Positions 19,017-27,740 of a stretch of 27,886 bases of DNA are shown here, in pieces; position 1 is the first letter of the stretch; the number at the start of each line of letters is the position of its first letter. Origin of the DNA: Acidobacteriota bacterium. Its GTDB lineage: Bacteria > Acidobacteriota > Blastocatellia > Pyrinomonadales > Pyrinomonadaceae. The DNA is taken from NCBI GenBank assembly GCA_029777145.1, contig JAKOSS010000883.1, positions 1-27,886 of the forward strand. The letters run 5' to 3'. The notes under the pieces are model-generated. The model was not told where the DNA came from. It did not search any database and saw only the letters and a list, made by a program, of their open reading frames with translations. The position numbers and the translations under genes were made by a program.

Positions 19017-20564
19017 TCAATGCGCTTGCCATTGCGAAGGTGACCAATAGAAATCCCAGTTCGGACCGCGGAAGTAAGTCCCAATGACAGTCAAAACGAT
19101 GAATCCGCAAAGGAAGCAAGTGAACAGTCCGAGCGCGCCGGCTCGCGTAGAGTTGTATCGCTTAACGAGCCAGACCGAATATGCAGCGAAGATCATGGTC
19201 AGGACCGTCCCGGGATTGATCAGCGTGATGACGAGCTGCGGCACGGATGGGAACCACTCCCTGATCCAGCCGAACCGGATGGCGAATGCCTCAACGAGAA
19301 TCGACGATGTGAATCCGAAGGCGATCGACCACTTCACCAGTTCCCAGCCGCCCGGCCCTCCGAACCATTCGCCGGTCCCCGCGGTTTCCCGGTCGAGAAA
19401 CGGGATCAGGCCGAGTCCGATGATGCACAGCATCGGTATGCCGATACCGCCGGTGAAGGCTGAAAACGAAACGATCTCCTGAAGGCCAAGGAAATACCAC
19501 GGAGCCTTCGCCGGATTCTCGGGCACCAATGGGTTCGCTAGCTCCTTGAGCGGCGCGTCCGAGACGAACGCAAGTGCCAGGCAGATCAGAACCGTGAGCA
19601 TCAGGACGGCGAGTTCCGCGTAGAAAAGGTGCGGCATCGACGGCACTGTATTCTCGGGCCCTTTATCGACCGCGGACGATTTCCCCTTGACCAGTGCCGC
19701 CAACTGAAACGTCTTCTTCGGCTCCTCAGAAAAAACCGGATAAGCCTGAGTTCGTTCACCGGCGACACGATCATCGGCATCATCCGGGCGCGCGAGGCCG
19801 CCGTCCTTTCTGATCCGCCAAAAGTGAACCGCCATCAGCAAGACAATTGCGATCGGAAGGATCATGACGTGCAGAAGATAAAAGCGGATCAGCGCCTCCT
19901 CTCCGACCTTGTCCGATCCCAAAAGCAGTTCGCGCTGCAAACCGCCGATATCGACGAAGCTAGTGATCGCGATCGCGTCTGTTATCTCGCGCGGCGATTG
20001 AGCGATATTTGCGCCGATCGTGATCGCCCAGTAGGCGAGCTGGTCCCATGGCAACAGGTAGCCCGTGAATGAGAGCGCCAGCGTCACCACCAGCAGTCCC
20101 CAGCCGATGAGCCAATTGAACTCACGAGGTTTGCGGTACGCCGCGGTGTAGAACGCACGCGCCATGTGCAATATCACCGTAACGACCATGACATTTGCCG
20201 CCCACCGGTGAATGTTGCGGATGAACCTGCCGGTCGGGACCACAAAGTGTATGTCCTTGATTGATTGATACGCGACATCGGTATACGGCTTGTAATAGAA
20301 CATCAGCAGCACACCGGTGATAAGTGTGATCAGAAACGCGGCGGTCGTGGCGATCCCGAGACCGGCGGTCGTTGACCAACGAAGGCTCCACAAATGTGTT
20401 CTGACGGAATGAAGGTGAAGAAATACGTTCCCGAAGATGAAGTTTGAGCGCGTCCGGTCCGTCTTTGGAATCCCGTTTCGAAACGTCACTTCATACAACC
20501 GCCGCGGAGCACTTCGCAGATTCAGCAGAAACTCGTTCAGTGCGGATGTTTGGATGTTCTTCAT
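19017..20564 (-). CDS. Cytochrome b (b6-type with fused subunit-IV-like part) of a Rieske/cytochrome b complex
   Basis: This 515-residue integral membrane protein contains an N-terminal four-helix haem b domain. The first His pair is His119 and His133 (IHRWAANVMVV...LHMARAF), the second His232 and His247. The 15-residue step of the second pair is the b6f-type spacing rather than the 14 of mitochondrial-type bc1. A charged linker (about 255-300) leads to a C-terminal part with the quinone-site motif APWYFLGLQE (compare PEWY) and further helices. It should oxidise (mena)quinol or reduce quinone together with the Rieske protein. The ATG at 20564 has AAGGTG upstream and lies 2 nt after the Rieske stop; the 67-residue upstream extension overlaps the Rieske gene and is rejected. 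Confidence 0.92.
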   Translation of the reverse strand: MKNIQTSALNEFLLNLRSAPRRLYEVTFRNGIPKTDRTRSNFIFGNVFLHLHSVRTHLWSLRWSTTAGLGIATTAAFLITLITGVLLMFYYKPYTDVAYQSIKDIHFVVPTGRFIRNIHRWAANVMVVTVILHMARAFYTAAYRKPREFNWLIGWGLLVVTLALSFTGYLLPWDQLAYWAITIGANIAQSPREITDAIAITSFVDIGGLQRELLLGSDKVGEEALIRFYLLHVMILPIAIVLLMAVHFWRIRKDGGLARPDDADDRVAGERTQAYPVFSEEPKKTFQLAALVKGKSSAVDKGPENTVPSMPHLFYAELAVLMLTVLICLALAFVSDAPLKELANPLVPENPAKAPWYFLGLQEIVSFSAFTGGIGIPMLCIIGLGLIPFLDRETAGTGEWFGGPGGWELVKWSIAFGFTSSILVEAFAIRFGWIREWFPSVPQLVITLINPGTVLTMIFAAYSVWLVKRYNSTRAGALGLFTCFLCGFIVLTVIGTYFRGPNWDFYWSPSQWQAH

Positions 20565-20566
20565 AG

Positions 20567-21046
20567 TCACACCTTCGTTCCCGCCGCAACGGTCCTTTCC
20601 TCGTCGATAACATAACCGGAACCGCTCTGGATGACTTTTACCCACGGCAGCGGCTTCGGCGCCGGTCCTTTCCGAACCGTACCGTCCGCCGTGAATCCGG
20701 AACCGTGACACGGACAGTCGAATCCGTCCCGGCTCGCTTTGACGATGCATCCGAGATGGGTGCAAACGGTCGAGATCGCAAATACCCCTTCCGTGTCGCG
20801 AAACACCGCGACATTGCGACCCGGCGGGACGAACGCCTCGCCCGGCGCAAGCGCATCGGGCAACGTCACATTGAACTTCTTCGAAGGTGATGCCGAAACC
20901 GCCGCCTTCGGCAGTTTCAGCATTCCGAACAACGAGAAGAGAAATGTCACTGCAGTTGCGGCCAGCGCAGCGATACCCAGGAAATCGCGGCGCGGTACCG
21001 GTTCCGGATCAAATCTCGAGATCTCTTTTCCGGGTTTCGTGGTCAT
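20567..21046 (-). CDS. Rieske [2Fe-2S] protein
   Basis: This 159-residue protein has an N-terminal [16 protein letters not shown] twin-arginine segment and hydrophobic helix (about 22-43), a Tat-dependent membrane anchor typical of bc-complex Rieske proteins. Cluster motifs are complete: CTHLGC (ligands Cys95 and His97, disulphide Cys100) and CPCHGSGF (ligands Cys111 and His114, disulphide Cys113). The GPAPKPLPW proline loop follows. It moves electrons from quinol at cytochrome b to the heptaheme cytochrome. The start is the ATG at 21046, 5 nt after the previous stop; the 30-residue extension further upstream overlaps the oxidoreductase gene and is rejected. Confidence 0.94.
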   Translation of the reverse strand: MTTKPGKEISRFDPEPVPRRDFLGIAALAATAVTFLFSLFGMLKLPKAAVSASPSKKFNVTLPDALAPGEAFVPPGRNVAVFRDTEGVFAISTVCTHLGCIVKASRDGFDCPCHGSGFTADGTVRKGPAPKPLPWVKVIQSGSGYVIDEERTVAAGTKV

Positions 21047-21051
21047 AACAT

Positions 21052-22959
21052 TCAAATGTTGCGCCAAACGGTCGAGAACGAAACACGTTCCATCGTGATC
21101 GCGTCTGACGGACAGCGCTTCTCGCACAGGGCGCAACGGATACAGCGGTCCTCGTCTTTGAGAATCGCCGAATTCTCCGCCGGTTCGGCATCTTCACCGA
21201 ACGTTTGGTTTAGAAGGACCGAGACATCATCGACAAAGTCCACTCGGTCCAGCGAAACGATCTTCAGGCAACTGGTGGGACAGACATCGACACATCCGCC
21301 GCACAGCACGCACCGTGCGCCGTCAAAGACCGGCGTGACGCCGCAGTCAAGACAACGCGACGCTTCACAACGCGCTTGGGCTTGTTCATAACCGGACTCG
21401 ACTTCGTTTTCAGGGTTCGTGAGTCTCTCTTCGGGTCTGATCACCGGAACCGGCGTGCGCCGAATGGCCTCATAGCCGCGTTCGCGGGAATACCGGTCCA
21501 AAACGATGTGTTTAGTAAGGGCATACGGCTCGAGTCGCTCGCCGGTCAACGACTCGTATATTCGCCGGGCCGCAGATTTGCCTGATGCTACAGCATCGAT
21601 CAGAAGTCTGGTGCCGTGGGCCAGATCACCGGCAACAAAGATGTTCTTAGCGGTTGTCGATTGGGTCTCCGGGTCTATTTTGAGCCAGCCGTTCGGCAAC
21701 CGATCGACATCCGATCCGTCAAGGAACGCCAACGATGGCGCCTGGCCGACGGCGAGCAGCACCGTATCGCATGGAACCTCGATCGTTTGGTCGTCGTCAT
21801 AAAGGGGCGAAAAACGCAGTTCCGAATCAAACACGCGTAAGCATCTTCGGAATTCGACAGCCGTGACCAAGCCATTGTCATCGCGGACGATCCGCTTCGG
21901 ACCCCATCCGTTCCTGCGCTCGATGCCTTCCTCGTCACCCTCGACGATCTCGATCGTGTCTGCCGGCATTTCCTCGGCGCTCTCGAGCGACACGAGAGTG
22001 ACACGGGAGGTGCCCGCGAGCCGAGCGGCGGTCCGTGCCGCATCAAACGCGATCTGCCGAACGACGGTCCGCGCGACGTCGTAGGCGACGTTCCCGCCGC
22101 CGATCACGACCACTTCATTTCCGACATCGATCGGCTCTCCGAGCGAGACGGCGCGCAGCAGATCGACACCGCCATACACTCCCGGTCCGTTTTCGCCTTC
22201 GAGTCCAAGGCTTCGTGATGACTTGGCGCCGACCGCGATAAGGATCGCTTTGTAGTCTCGTTTCAGCTCCTGAAACGAAATGTCCGTGCCGACGGTCACA
22301 CCGCATTTGATCTGGACGCCCAACGCCTCGATGACCCTTACTTCGTTCCGGATCAATTCCCTGGGCAGCCGATAGGCCGGCACGCCAACCGCCAGCATGC
22401 CGGCAGCAACCGGTTCGGTTTCGAAGACCGTGGGACGGAATCCGAGCAGCGCCAGATCGTGGGCGGCCGAAAGTCCCGCCGGCCCGGCACCGATAATCGC
22501 GATCCGTTCTCCATCGGCCCGCTTCAATCGACCGTCAACCGCCGAACGCAAGATCGCCGCCATTTCGTCAGCATCAGCTGCGACCGACGGCGCAAAGTTC
22601 TTAACGTTTTCCAAGACGTCCTCAGGTGGTTTCGAATCTGGTCCAAATCGGTCGCAAACGAACCGCTTCAGCGCGCGGATCGAAACCGGCCGATCCTGCC
22701 CGATATAGAAGCCATCATCATCGACCTTCGGAACTTTCCCCCGGCGGCAGGCGATCTCGCAAGGTGCGCCGCAGATACGACCGCAGATCGAAGCAAATGG
22801 ATTCGGTCCGCGGGCGATCAGATAGGCCTCTTCGAAGCGGCCATCGGCAATCGCGCGAATATAACCGCGGGCGTCGGTGTGAACCGGACAGGCGACCTGG
22901 CATGAAATTAGGTCTCGATGATAGCCGTCGTCCGGGATTTGAACCTTGAGCGGCTGCAT
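21052..22959 (-). CDS. FAD/NAD(P)-dependent Fe-S oxidoreductase, GltD-like with C-terminal 2x[4Fe-4S] domain
   Basis: This 635-residue cytoplasmic protein has three parts. The N-terminal helical Fe-S domain of the glutamate synthase small-subunit type contains Cys20, 24, 59, 63, 67 and 71. The FAD/NAD(P) double Rossmann part contains [12 protein letters not shown] near 155 and [13 protein letters not shown] near 280, ending in [12 protein letters not shown]. The C-terminal ferredoxin domain contains [15 protein letters not shown] and [15 protein letters not shown]. No glutamate synthase large subunit or amidotransferase is nearby, so GOGAT function is unlikely. As first gene of the operon, 5 nt before the Rieske gene, it may pass electrons between NAD(P)H or ferredoxin and the cytochrome b complex. 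Anammox Rieske/b complexes with NAD(P)-oxidoreductase subunits are a remembered parallel. Confidence 0.85.
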   Translation of the reverse strand: MQPLKVQIPDDGYHRDLISCQVACPVHTDARGYIRAIADGRFEEAYLIARGPNPFASICGRICGAPCEIACRRGKVPKVDDDGFYIGQDRPVSIRALKRFVCDRFGPDSKPPEDVLENVKNFAPSVAADADEMAAILRSAVDGRLKRADGERIAIIGAGPAGLSAAHDLALLGFRPTVFETEPVAAGMLAVGVPAYRLPRELIRNEVRVIEALGVQIKCGVTVGTDISFQELKRDYKAILIAVGAKSSRSLGLEGENGPGVYGGVDLLRAVSLGEPIDVGNEVVVIGGGNVAYDVARTVVRQIAFDAARTAARLAGTSRVTLVSLESAEEMPADTIEIVEGDEEGIERRNGWGPKRIVRDDNGLVTAVEFRRCLRVFDSELRFSPLYDDDQTIEVPCDTVLLAVGQAPSLAFLDGSDVDRLPNGWLKIDPETQSTTAKNIFVAGDLAHGTRLLIDAVASGKSAARRIYESLTGERLEPYALTKHIVLDRYSRERGYEAIRRTPVPVIRPEERLTNPENEVESGYEQAQARCEASRCLDCGVTPVFDGARCVLCGGCVDVCPTSCLKIVSLDRVDFVDDVSVLLNQTFGEDAEPAENSAILKDEDRCIRCALCEKRCPSDAITMERVSFSTVWRNI

Positions 22960-22998
22960 ACAATTACTTGCCCTGATTGGATCGGAAAACTGCCGACA

Positions 22999-23004
22999 AG
23001 TTTA
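22999..23004 (-). promoter_or_regulatory. Candidate -10 box of the respiratory operon
   Basis: The minus strand reads TAAACT here (4 of 6 to TATAAT). It sits exactly where the -10 box falls if an activator centred at 23033.5 works from -41.5, giving +1 near 22992 and a leader of about 33 nt before the ATG at 22959. Confidence 0.4.
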
Positions 23005-23026
23005 TCGGGACCTGAGAGGGATGAAT

Positions 23027-23040
23027 ATGATTTGAATCAT
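23027..23040 (-). promoter_or_regulatory. FNR/CRP-type operator upstream of the respiratory operon
   Basis: The plus strand reads ATGATTTGAATCAT, with arms ATGAT/ATCAT and the TGAT-N4-ATCA core of FNR, DNR and related regulators. It lies directly behind the terminator of the upstream gene and 74 bp before the first operon codon. Its spacing to the TAAACT hexamer fits class II activation. Which regulator binds is not known. Confidence 0.6.
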
Positions 23041-23079
23041 GTTTGAAAGAAAAAGCCGCCTGATCCAGTTCAGGCGGCT
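23041..23079 (-). terminator. Rho-independent terminator of the TonB-type gene
   Basis: On the minus strand a perfect 10-bp stem AGCCGCCTGA/TCAGGCGGCT (23079-23070 with 23063-23054) and a 6-nt loop are followed by TTTTTCTTTC. It lies 24 nt after the stop codon at 23103 and insulates the respiratory operon promoter from the upstream gene. Confidence 0.9.
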
Positions 23080-23102
23080 CTCTCAAATTTTCTCGATCGT
23101 TT

Positions 23103-24395
23103 TTAGAGATTGAAGTTAAAACTCAGGAATCCGGTAGCTTTTACTGGTTGGCCATCGCGGACGAAGGGCTTGAATCGCCACTTGCGAACCGCGTCTTTGG
23201 CAGCATTCTGAAGGAGTACCGGTCCGGACGTGTTCTGGACGGCGGCGACCTGACCGTTCTCGTCGATCAAAACTTCGACCCGCACGACACCCGTCTGGCG
23301 TATCGAACGCGCGTTCGCCGGATAGACCGGATTGCTTCGCTGGACAGCGTATTCGAGCAACGATCCGACGACGATCGAACCGTCGGAATTGGTCGGAACT
23401 GCGGGCTCGTCAGTTTTCTGCTCGACGCGTCGCTCACGACCGGGCGTCGTTTTCTCCTTCGTGGCTTGTTGCGGTTCCGGATCCTTCTTGGCGACCGTTT
23501 CTTTCTTCGGCTCCGGTTCGGTCTTTGCCGGACTGGTTTCGGCGGGTGTCGGGACCGGCTTCATCGCGACCTTTGGCTGTGAAGTTTCCTCATCTGCCGG
23601 TACCGGAAGAGTTTTGACCGGATTATTCTCGACCGTCTTAACCGGCTGTGTGATCGGCGAAGGAGTCGGGACGGCTGCATTGTTTGAGGCGACGGCAGTC
23701 GGCGAAACCGTCGTCGGTGCGGTATCACCCATCGCGTTGAAAACCGTGCTCGTCGAATTCGCGAGCATCTCACGCGAATCGGCGACCTCGTCCTGCCAAC
23801 GTTTCGAATCGAAGTCGTCCCTCGCGAGCAATCCGCGGGCGTTCCCGGCCTCTTCCAGCAACGCGAACGCATTCGCGGTCTGCTTCGGATCCTTCGCGAC
23901 GACCTTCGAGTCTTCGATCACTTTCTCAAGGGTTTGCCGCATGCTTTCGAGATCTGCAACGGCCAATGGATCGAGATTACGGTCGGATACCGTCAACCCC
24001 AAGGATTTGAATCGTTCCGACTGGTTTTTCGCTCCTTTTATTACTTGTCCGGCGGCTGCATAATAATTTGCCGCGGCGTTCGGCTTGCCGGTTTTGATAC
24101 CGTTGAATTGATCGGACAGGAATGTTTGCGCGCGCTTGTAGTCGCCCTGTTCGAGAAAACAGTTCATGAGCAGAACATTGACAACGCCGTGAACGGTTTG
24201 ATCTCCCGTTTCACGTCGAATGTTCTCAAGTTCGTAGATCGCCCCATTGTAATTCCGAACGGCGATCAAGGCCTTTGCCTTCGATATTCTGCCGCGCATG
24301 ACATCACCCGATGTCGGCGTCTGCGCGTAAATTGTAAAAAACCCAAATACTACTAAAAATAACGAAGTGCAAAACCTTCTGACATTTAGCGGCAT
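23103..24395 (-). CDS. TonB C-terminal-domain protein with TPR-like N-terminal half
   Basis: The 430-residue protein begins with a hydrophobic segment (about 8-24) that may be a cleavable signal (IYA-QT) or an anchor. Residues 30-200 are helical and resemble repeat-type scaffolds (AIYELENIRRETGD, FLEQGDYKRAQTFL). Residues about 225-335 are a Pro/Lys/Glu/Thr-rich linker (TEPEPKKETVAKKDPEPQQ), like the periplasm-spanning part of TonB. The end (about 345-430) is a TonB C-terminal domain: YPANARSIRQTGVVRVEVLIDENGQV and AVRKWRFKPF. It may act in envelope energy transduction or structure; no ExbB/ExbD lies nearby. The ATG at 24395 has a strong AGGAGG-type site. It ends with a clear terminator, so it is probably a single-gene transcript. 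Confidence 0.83.
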   Translation of the reverse strand: MPLNVRRFCTSLFLVVFGFFTIYAQTPTSGDVMRGRISKAKALIAVRNYNGAIYELENIRRETGDQTVHGVVNVLLMNCFLEQGDYKRAQTFLSDQFNGIKTGKPNAAANYYAAAGQVIKGAKNQSERFKSLGLTVSDRNLDPLAVADLESMRQTLEKVIEDSKVVAKDPKQTANAFALLEEAGNARGLLARDDFDSKRWQDEVADSREMLANSTSTVFNAMGDTAPTTVSPTAVASNNAAVPTPSPITQPVKTVENNPVKTLPVPADEETSQPKVAMKPVPTPAETSPAKTEPEPKKETVAKKDPEPQQATKEKTTPGRERRVEQKTDEPAVPTNSDGSIVVGSLLEYAVQRSNPVYPANARSIRQTGVVRVEVLIDENGQVAAVQNTSGPVLLQNAAKDAVRKWRFKPFVRDGQPVKATGFLSFNFNL

Positions 24396-24518
24396 TTTCA
24401 GTCCTCCTATCGACTAAATTTCCGTAAAGGTCAAGCGAACAACAAGAAGGCTCACTTTAGACGACCTGCGATTAACCTTTCCATTATGCGATTTCGACAG
24501 TCGCGATGGCAAATACCT

Positions 24519-24538
24519 CGAAACCTGGTTTCGAAACC
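24519..24538 (-). other. Hairpin after the amidohydrolase gene
   Basis: CGAAACC-T-GGTTTCG (24519-24533) overlaps the palindrome GGTTTCGAAACC (24527-24538) at the stop codon of the amidohydrolase gene. No T-run follows on the minus strand, so it is at most a weak terminator or an RNA-protecting stem. Confidence 0.35.
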
Positions 24539-25941
24539 TACTTCTTCAAACTGTCGATGATTTTAAGATGGATCAAGTTTGCGTCCTTTTTTATAGCACC
24601 TTCATTTAGGGTAAGCAAACGCCTTCCTTTCATGACGATCTTACCGTCGATGACGACCGTATCCACGTCCTCCGCCTTCGTCGCGTAAACGAGATGCGAA
24701 TAGACGTTGTACATCGGTGTCTGGTTCACGCTCGAGAAATCGACGATCGCGATGTCCGCCCGTTTTCCGACCTCGATCGAACCGATCATTTTTTCCAAAT
24801 GAAGCGCGCGCGCGCCGCCGATCGTCGCCATTTCGAACACTTCGACGGCGGAAACGACCTTCGGATCGCCACTGAACACTTTGTGAAGTTTCGCCGCCGT
24901 GTCCATCTCCTCCCAGAGGCTGAGATCGTTGTTTGAGGCGGCGCCGTCCGTTCCGAGCCCGAGCCGCAAACCGAGTTTAAGCATCGCCGGAACCGGCGCG
25001 ACACCCGCCGCGAGTTTCATGTTCGACTGCGGATTGTGCGCGATCCCAACGTCGCGCCGCTTGAGGATCTCGAGTTCCGATTCATTGGCCTGGATGACGT
25101 GAGCCGCGACGGTCTTATCGCTCAGGAATCCGATCCTCTCGACATATTCGATCGGACGCAGACCTTTGTGATTGCGCTGGATGAACTCGGTTTCAGAATT
25201 CGCTTCGGCGAGATGGATCACGAGCGGAGCATTGAGACGATCGCTGAGTTTGCGGGTCGCGATCAGGTGTTCCTGGCTGACCGTGTACGGAGCGTGCGGC
25301 GCGACCGCCGGCGTGATCAGACGATGTCCCTGCCATTTCTTGACGAACGTTTCGGTGTACCTCAGCGCGTCGTCGAACGTCTTGTTGTCGGGCGCCAGAA
25401 AATCGATCAAGGTCTCACCGAGCACGCCACGGACGCCCGCTTTCGCGGTTTCGTCGGCGACGGCGTCCTCGAAATAATACATGTCGCAGTACGTCGTCGT
25501 CCCGCCCTTGATGAATTCGGCGAGCCCGAGGCGGGTTCCTGACCTGACGAACGACTCGGTCACGTTCTTCGCTTCGGCCGGAAAGATGTACTGGGTCAGC
25601 CACTGCTGAAGATCGAGATCATCCGCGATCCCGCGGAAAAGTCCCATCGGAACGTGGGTATGGGTATTGATCAATCCCGGGATGACGACCTTGCCGGCGG
25701 CGTTCTCGACCTGCCTCGACGCGCCTTTCACCTCGCTGCGTTTTCCGACAAAAACTATCTCACCGTTCTTGACCCCGATCGCGCCGTCTTCGATCACGCG
25801 GCGGTTTGCATCCATCGTCACGACGGTACCGCCGACGATCAGAAGGTCGTATCTCGACTGAATTTTCTGGCTTAAAACTGACTGTGGAAGAACTAAGAGA
25901 AGGGCTAGTAAACCGACTGCAATAAATTTCAACTTTTCCAT
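24538..25941 (-). CDS. Secreted amidohydrolase, SAH/MTA (or related) deaminase-like
   Basis: This 467-residue metal-dependent hydrolase has an N-terminal signal peptide (LKFIAVGLLALLLVLPQSVLSQ), unusual because deaminases of this group are normally cytoplasmic. The barrel has GLINTHTHVPMGLFRG (His94, His96), APHAPYTVS, VIHLAEANSE (His), HVIQANESEL (His) and the metal Asp of LGTDGAASNNDLSLWEEM, all typical of the MtaD/SsnA/TrzA-type subgroup of amidohydrolases. The C-terminal part rebuilds the small beta domain (GKRADIAIVDFSS). It would deaminate a purine-nucleoside-like or amino-substituted heterocyclic compound; the true substrate is unknown. It stands alone, divergent from the SulP gene across 136 nt. 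Confidence 0.85.
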   Translation of the reverse strand: MEKLKFIAVGLLALLLVLPQSVLSQKIQSRYDLLIVGGTVVTMDANRRVIEDGAIGVKNGEIVFVGKRSEVKGASRQVENAAGKVVIPGLINTHTHVPMGLFRGIADDLDLQQWLTQYIFPAEAKNVTESFVRSGTRLGLAEFIKGGTTTYCDMYYFEDAVADETAKAGVRGVLGETLIDFLAPDNKTFDDALRYTETFVKKWQGHRLITPAVAPHAPYTVSQEHLIATRKLSDRLNAPLVIHLAEANSETEFIQRNHKGLRPIEYVERIGFLSDKTVAAHVIQANESELEILKRRDVGIAHNPQSNMKLAAGVAPVPAMLKLGLRLGLGTDGAASNNDLSLWEEMDTAAKLHKVFSGDPKVVSAVEVFEMATIGGARALHLEKMIGSIEVGKRADIAIVDFSSVNQTPMYNVYSHLVYATKAEDVDTVVIDGKIVMKGRRLLTLNEGAIKKDANLIHLKIIDSLKK

Positions 25942-26077
25942 GACTGAATTTACTTCATAACGAATGTAAAAGGCAATCAGCGCGGAATTCTCCGTTTATG
26001 TCGGACAAATGCGACAGTATGCTTGCCAACCGGCCGAAAAGACCCGAAGATATTCGTTTTCGTGATCCGGACCGCCA

Positions 26078-27733
26078 ATGCACACCGAACTTAAGCCGAA
26101 ACTATTGACCGTGCTCGCCGCCGGATACACCCGTCAGCAATTCATTAAAGACCTGATCGCCGGAACGACGGTCGGCATCGTCGCCTTGCCGCTTTCGATC
26201 GCGCTCGCGATTGCGTCCGGAGCCAAACCCGAGCAGGGGCTGTACACGGCGATCATCGCCGGATTCGTGATCGCGGTCCTTGGCGGCAGCCGCGCACAGA
26301 TCAGCGGGCCGACCGGCGCCTTCATCGTCATCATTTACGGCATCATAAAGGAATACGGTTACGACGGACTCGTGACCGCCACCTTTATCGCGGGCCTGAT
26401 CCTGATCGTCATGGGACTTGCGCGAATGGGTGCGCTTCTCAAATTCATCCCGTATCCCGTGACGGTCGGATTCACCTCGGCGATCGCACTGCTGATCTTC
26501 TCGTCTCAGGTGAGGGATTTCCTCGGACTCGCGATGGATTCGGTTCCGGCGGACTTTGTCGCGAAGTGGATCGAGATCGTGAAGCATATCGGATCGGTGA
26601 ACCCGTATTCGATCGCGATCGGCGGAGCGTCGCTCTTGATCATCGCGCTCTGGCCGAAGATCACGCACCGGATACCGGGAATGCTGGTCGCGATCGTGGC
26701 GACGACGATCGCCGTGAGCGCATTCAATCTGCCGGTCGAGACGATCCAGTCGCGGTTCGGATCGGTTCCGAGTTCCCTTCCTGCGCCGCATATGCCGCAG
26801 ATCAGCTGGGAGCTGGCGCAGCGAATGTTCTCGCCGGCGGTGACGATCGCGCTGCTTGCCGGACTTGAGTCGCTGCTTTCGTCCGTCGTCGCCGACGGCA
26901 TGCTCGGCACCCGACATCGATCCAATATGGAACTCGTCGCCCAAGGCGCGGGCAACATCGCTTCGGTCGCGTTTGGCGGACTTCCCGCGACGGGCGCGAT
27001 CGCACGCACGGCGACGAACATCAAGAATGGCGGCCGGACGCCGGTCGCGGCGATCGTCCACAGCATCGTTCTGCTGCTGATACTTCTGTTCGCCGGGTCG
27101 TACGCCTCGATGATCCCGCTTGCGACGCTTGCCGCGGTGCTGATCGTCGTTGCTTACAACATGAGCGAATGGCGTGAGTTCCGCCAACTGTTCAAGGGTC
27201 CGCGAAGCGACATCGCCGTCCTGCTGATCACGTTCTTGCTCACCGTGTTCGTCGAACTAACGACGGCGATCCAGGTCGGCGTGCTGCTTGCGGCGTTCCT
27301 CTTCCTGCAGCGGATGTCGACAAACACGCAGCTTCGCGAGATCACGGATAATTTCCGTGAACGCGATGACCGCGAGGCGCGCGACATGTCGAAGGTCGAA
27401 ATACCGGCCGGCGTCGAGGCGTTCGAGATCTACGGTTCACTGTTCTTCGGTGCGGTGGAGCATTTCAAGGAAGCGATTCGCCGGATCGCCGAGAACCCGA
27501 AGGTCCTGATACTCAGAATGCGCGACGTTTCGTCGCTCGACGCGACCGGCCTTCACACGCTGACCGAATTGCGCCAGGATCTCGAAGCGAAGGGCTGCAC
27601 GTTGATCTTTTCCGGCGTTTCGGACCCGGTTTTCGCGCTCATGAAAAAAAGCGGGTTCGTCGCCGAGTCAGGAAAGGACAGGTTCGCGAAGGACATCTTC
27701 GAGGCGATCGAACTCGCGAAGAAATTCCTTTGA
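26078..27733 (+). CDS. SulP-family anion transporter with STAS domain
   Basis: This 551-residue membrane protein has the SulP signature near its start (TVGIVALPLSIALAIASGAKPEQGLYTAI), then about twelve or more hydrophobic segments up to residue 430. These include the GPTGAFIV and GGLPATGAIARTATNIKNGGRTP blocks conserved in the SLC26/SulP group. A cytoplasmic STAS domain covers about 440-551 (VEAFEIYGSLFFGAVEHF and MRDVSSLDATGLHTL). Bacterial members carry sulfate, bicarbonate or dicarboxylates; no carbonic anhydrase or sulfur gene is nearby to choose between them. The ATG at 26078 has a weak ribosome site. The length is typical and no key block is missing. Confidence 0.9.
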   Translation: MHTELKPKLLTVLAAGYTRQQFIKDLIAGTTVGIVALPLSIALAIASGAKPEQGLYTAIIAGFVIAVLGGSRAQISGPTGAFIVIIYGIIKEYGYDGLVTATFIAGLILIVMGLARMGALLKFIPYPVTVGFTSAIALLIFSSQVRDFLGLAMDSVPADFVAKWIEIVKHIGSVNPYSIAIGGASLLIIALWPKITHRIPGMLVAIVATTIAVSAFNLPVETIQSRFGSVPSSLPAPHMPQISWELAQRMFSPAVTIALLAGLESLLSSVVADGMLGTRHRSNMELVAQGAGNIASVAFGGLPATGAIARTATNIKNGGRTPVAAIVHSIVLLLILLFAGSYASMIPLATLAAVLIVVAYNMSEWREFRQLFKGPRSDIAVLLITFLLTVFVELTTAIQVGVLLAAFLFLQRMSTNTQLREITDNFRERDDREARDMSKVEIPAGVEAFEIYGSLFFGAVEHFKEAIRRIAENPKVLILRMRDVSSLDATGLHTLTELRQDLEAKGCTLIFSGVSDPVFALMKKSGFVAESGKDRFAKDIFEAIELAKKFL

Positions 27734-27740
27734 GGAATTG

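Noticed and set aside
20565..20765. 67-codon upstream extension of cytochrome b
   Set aside because: It overlaps the Rieske gene in another frame, is basic and motif-free, and the ATG at 20564 has its own ribosome site.
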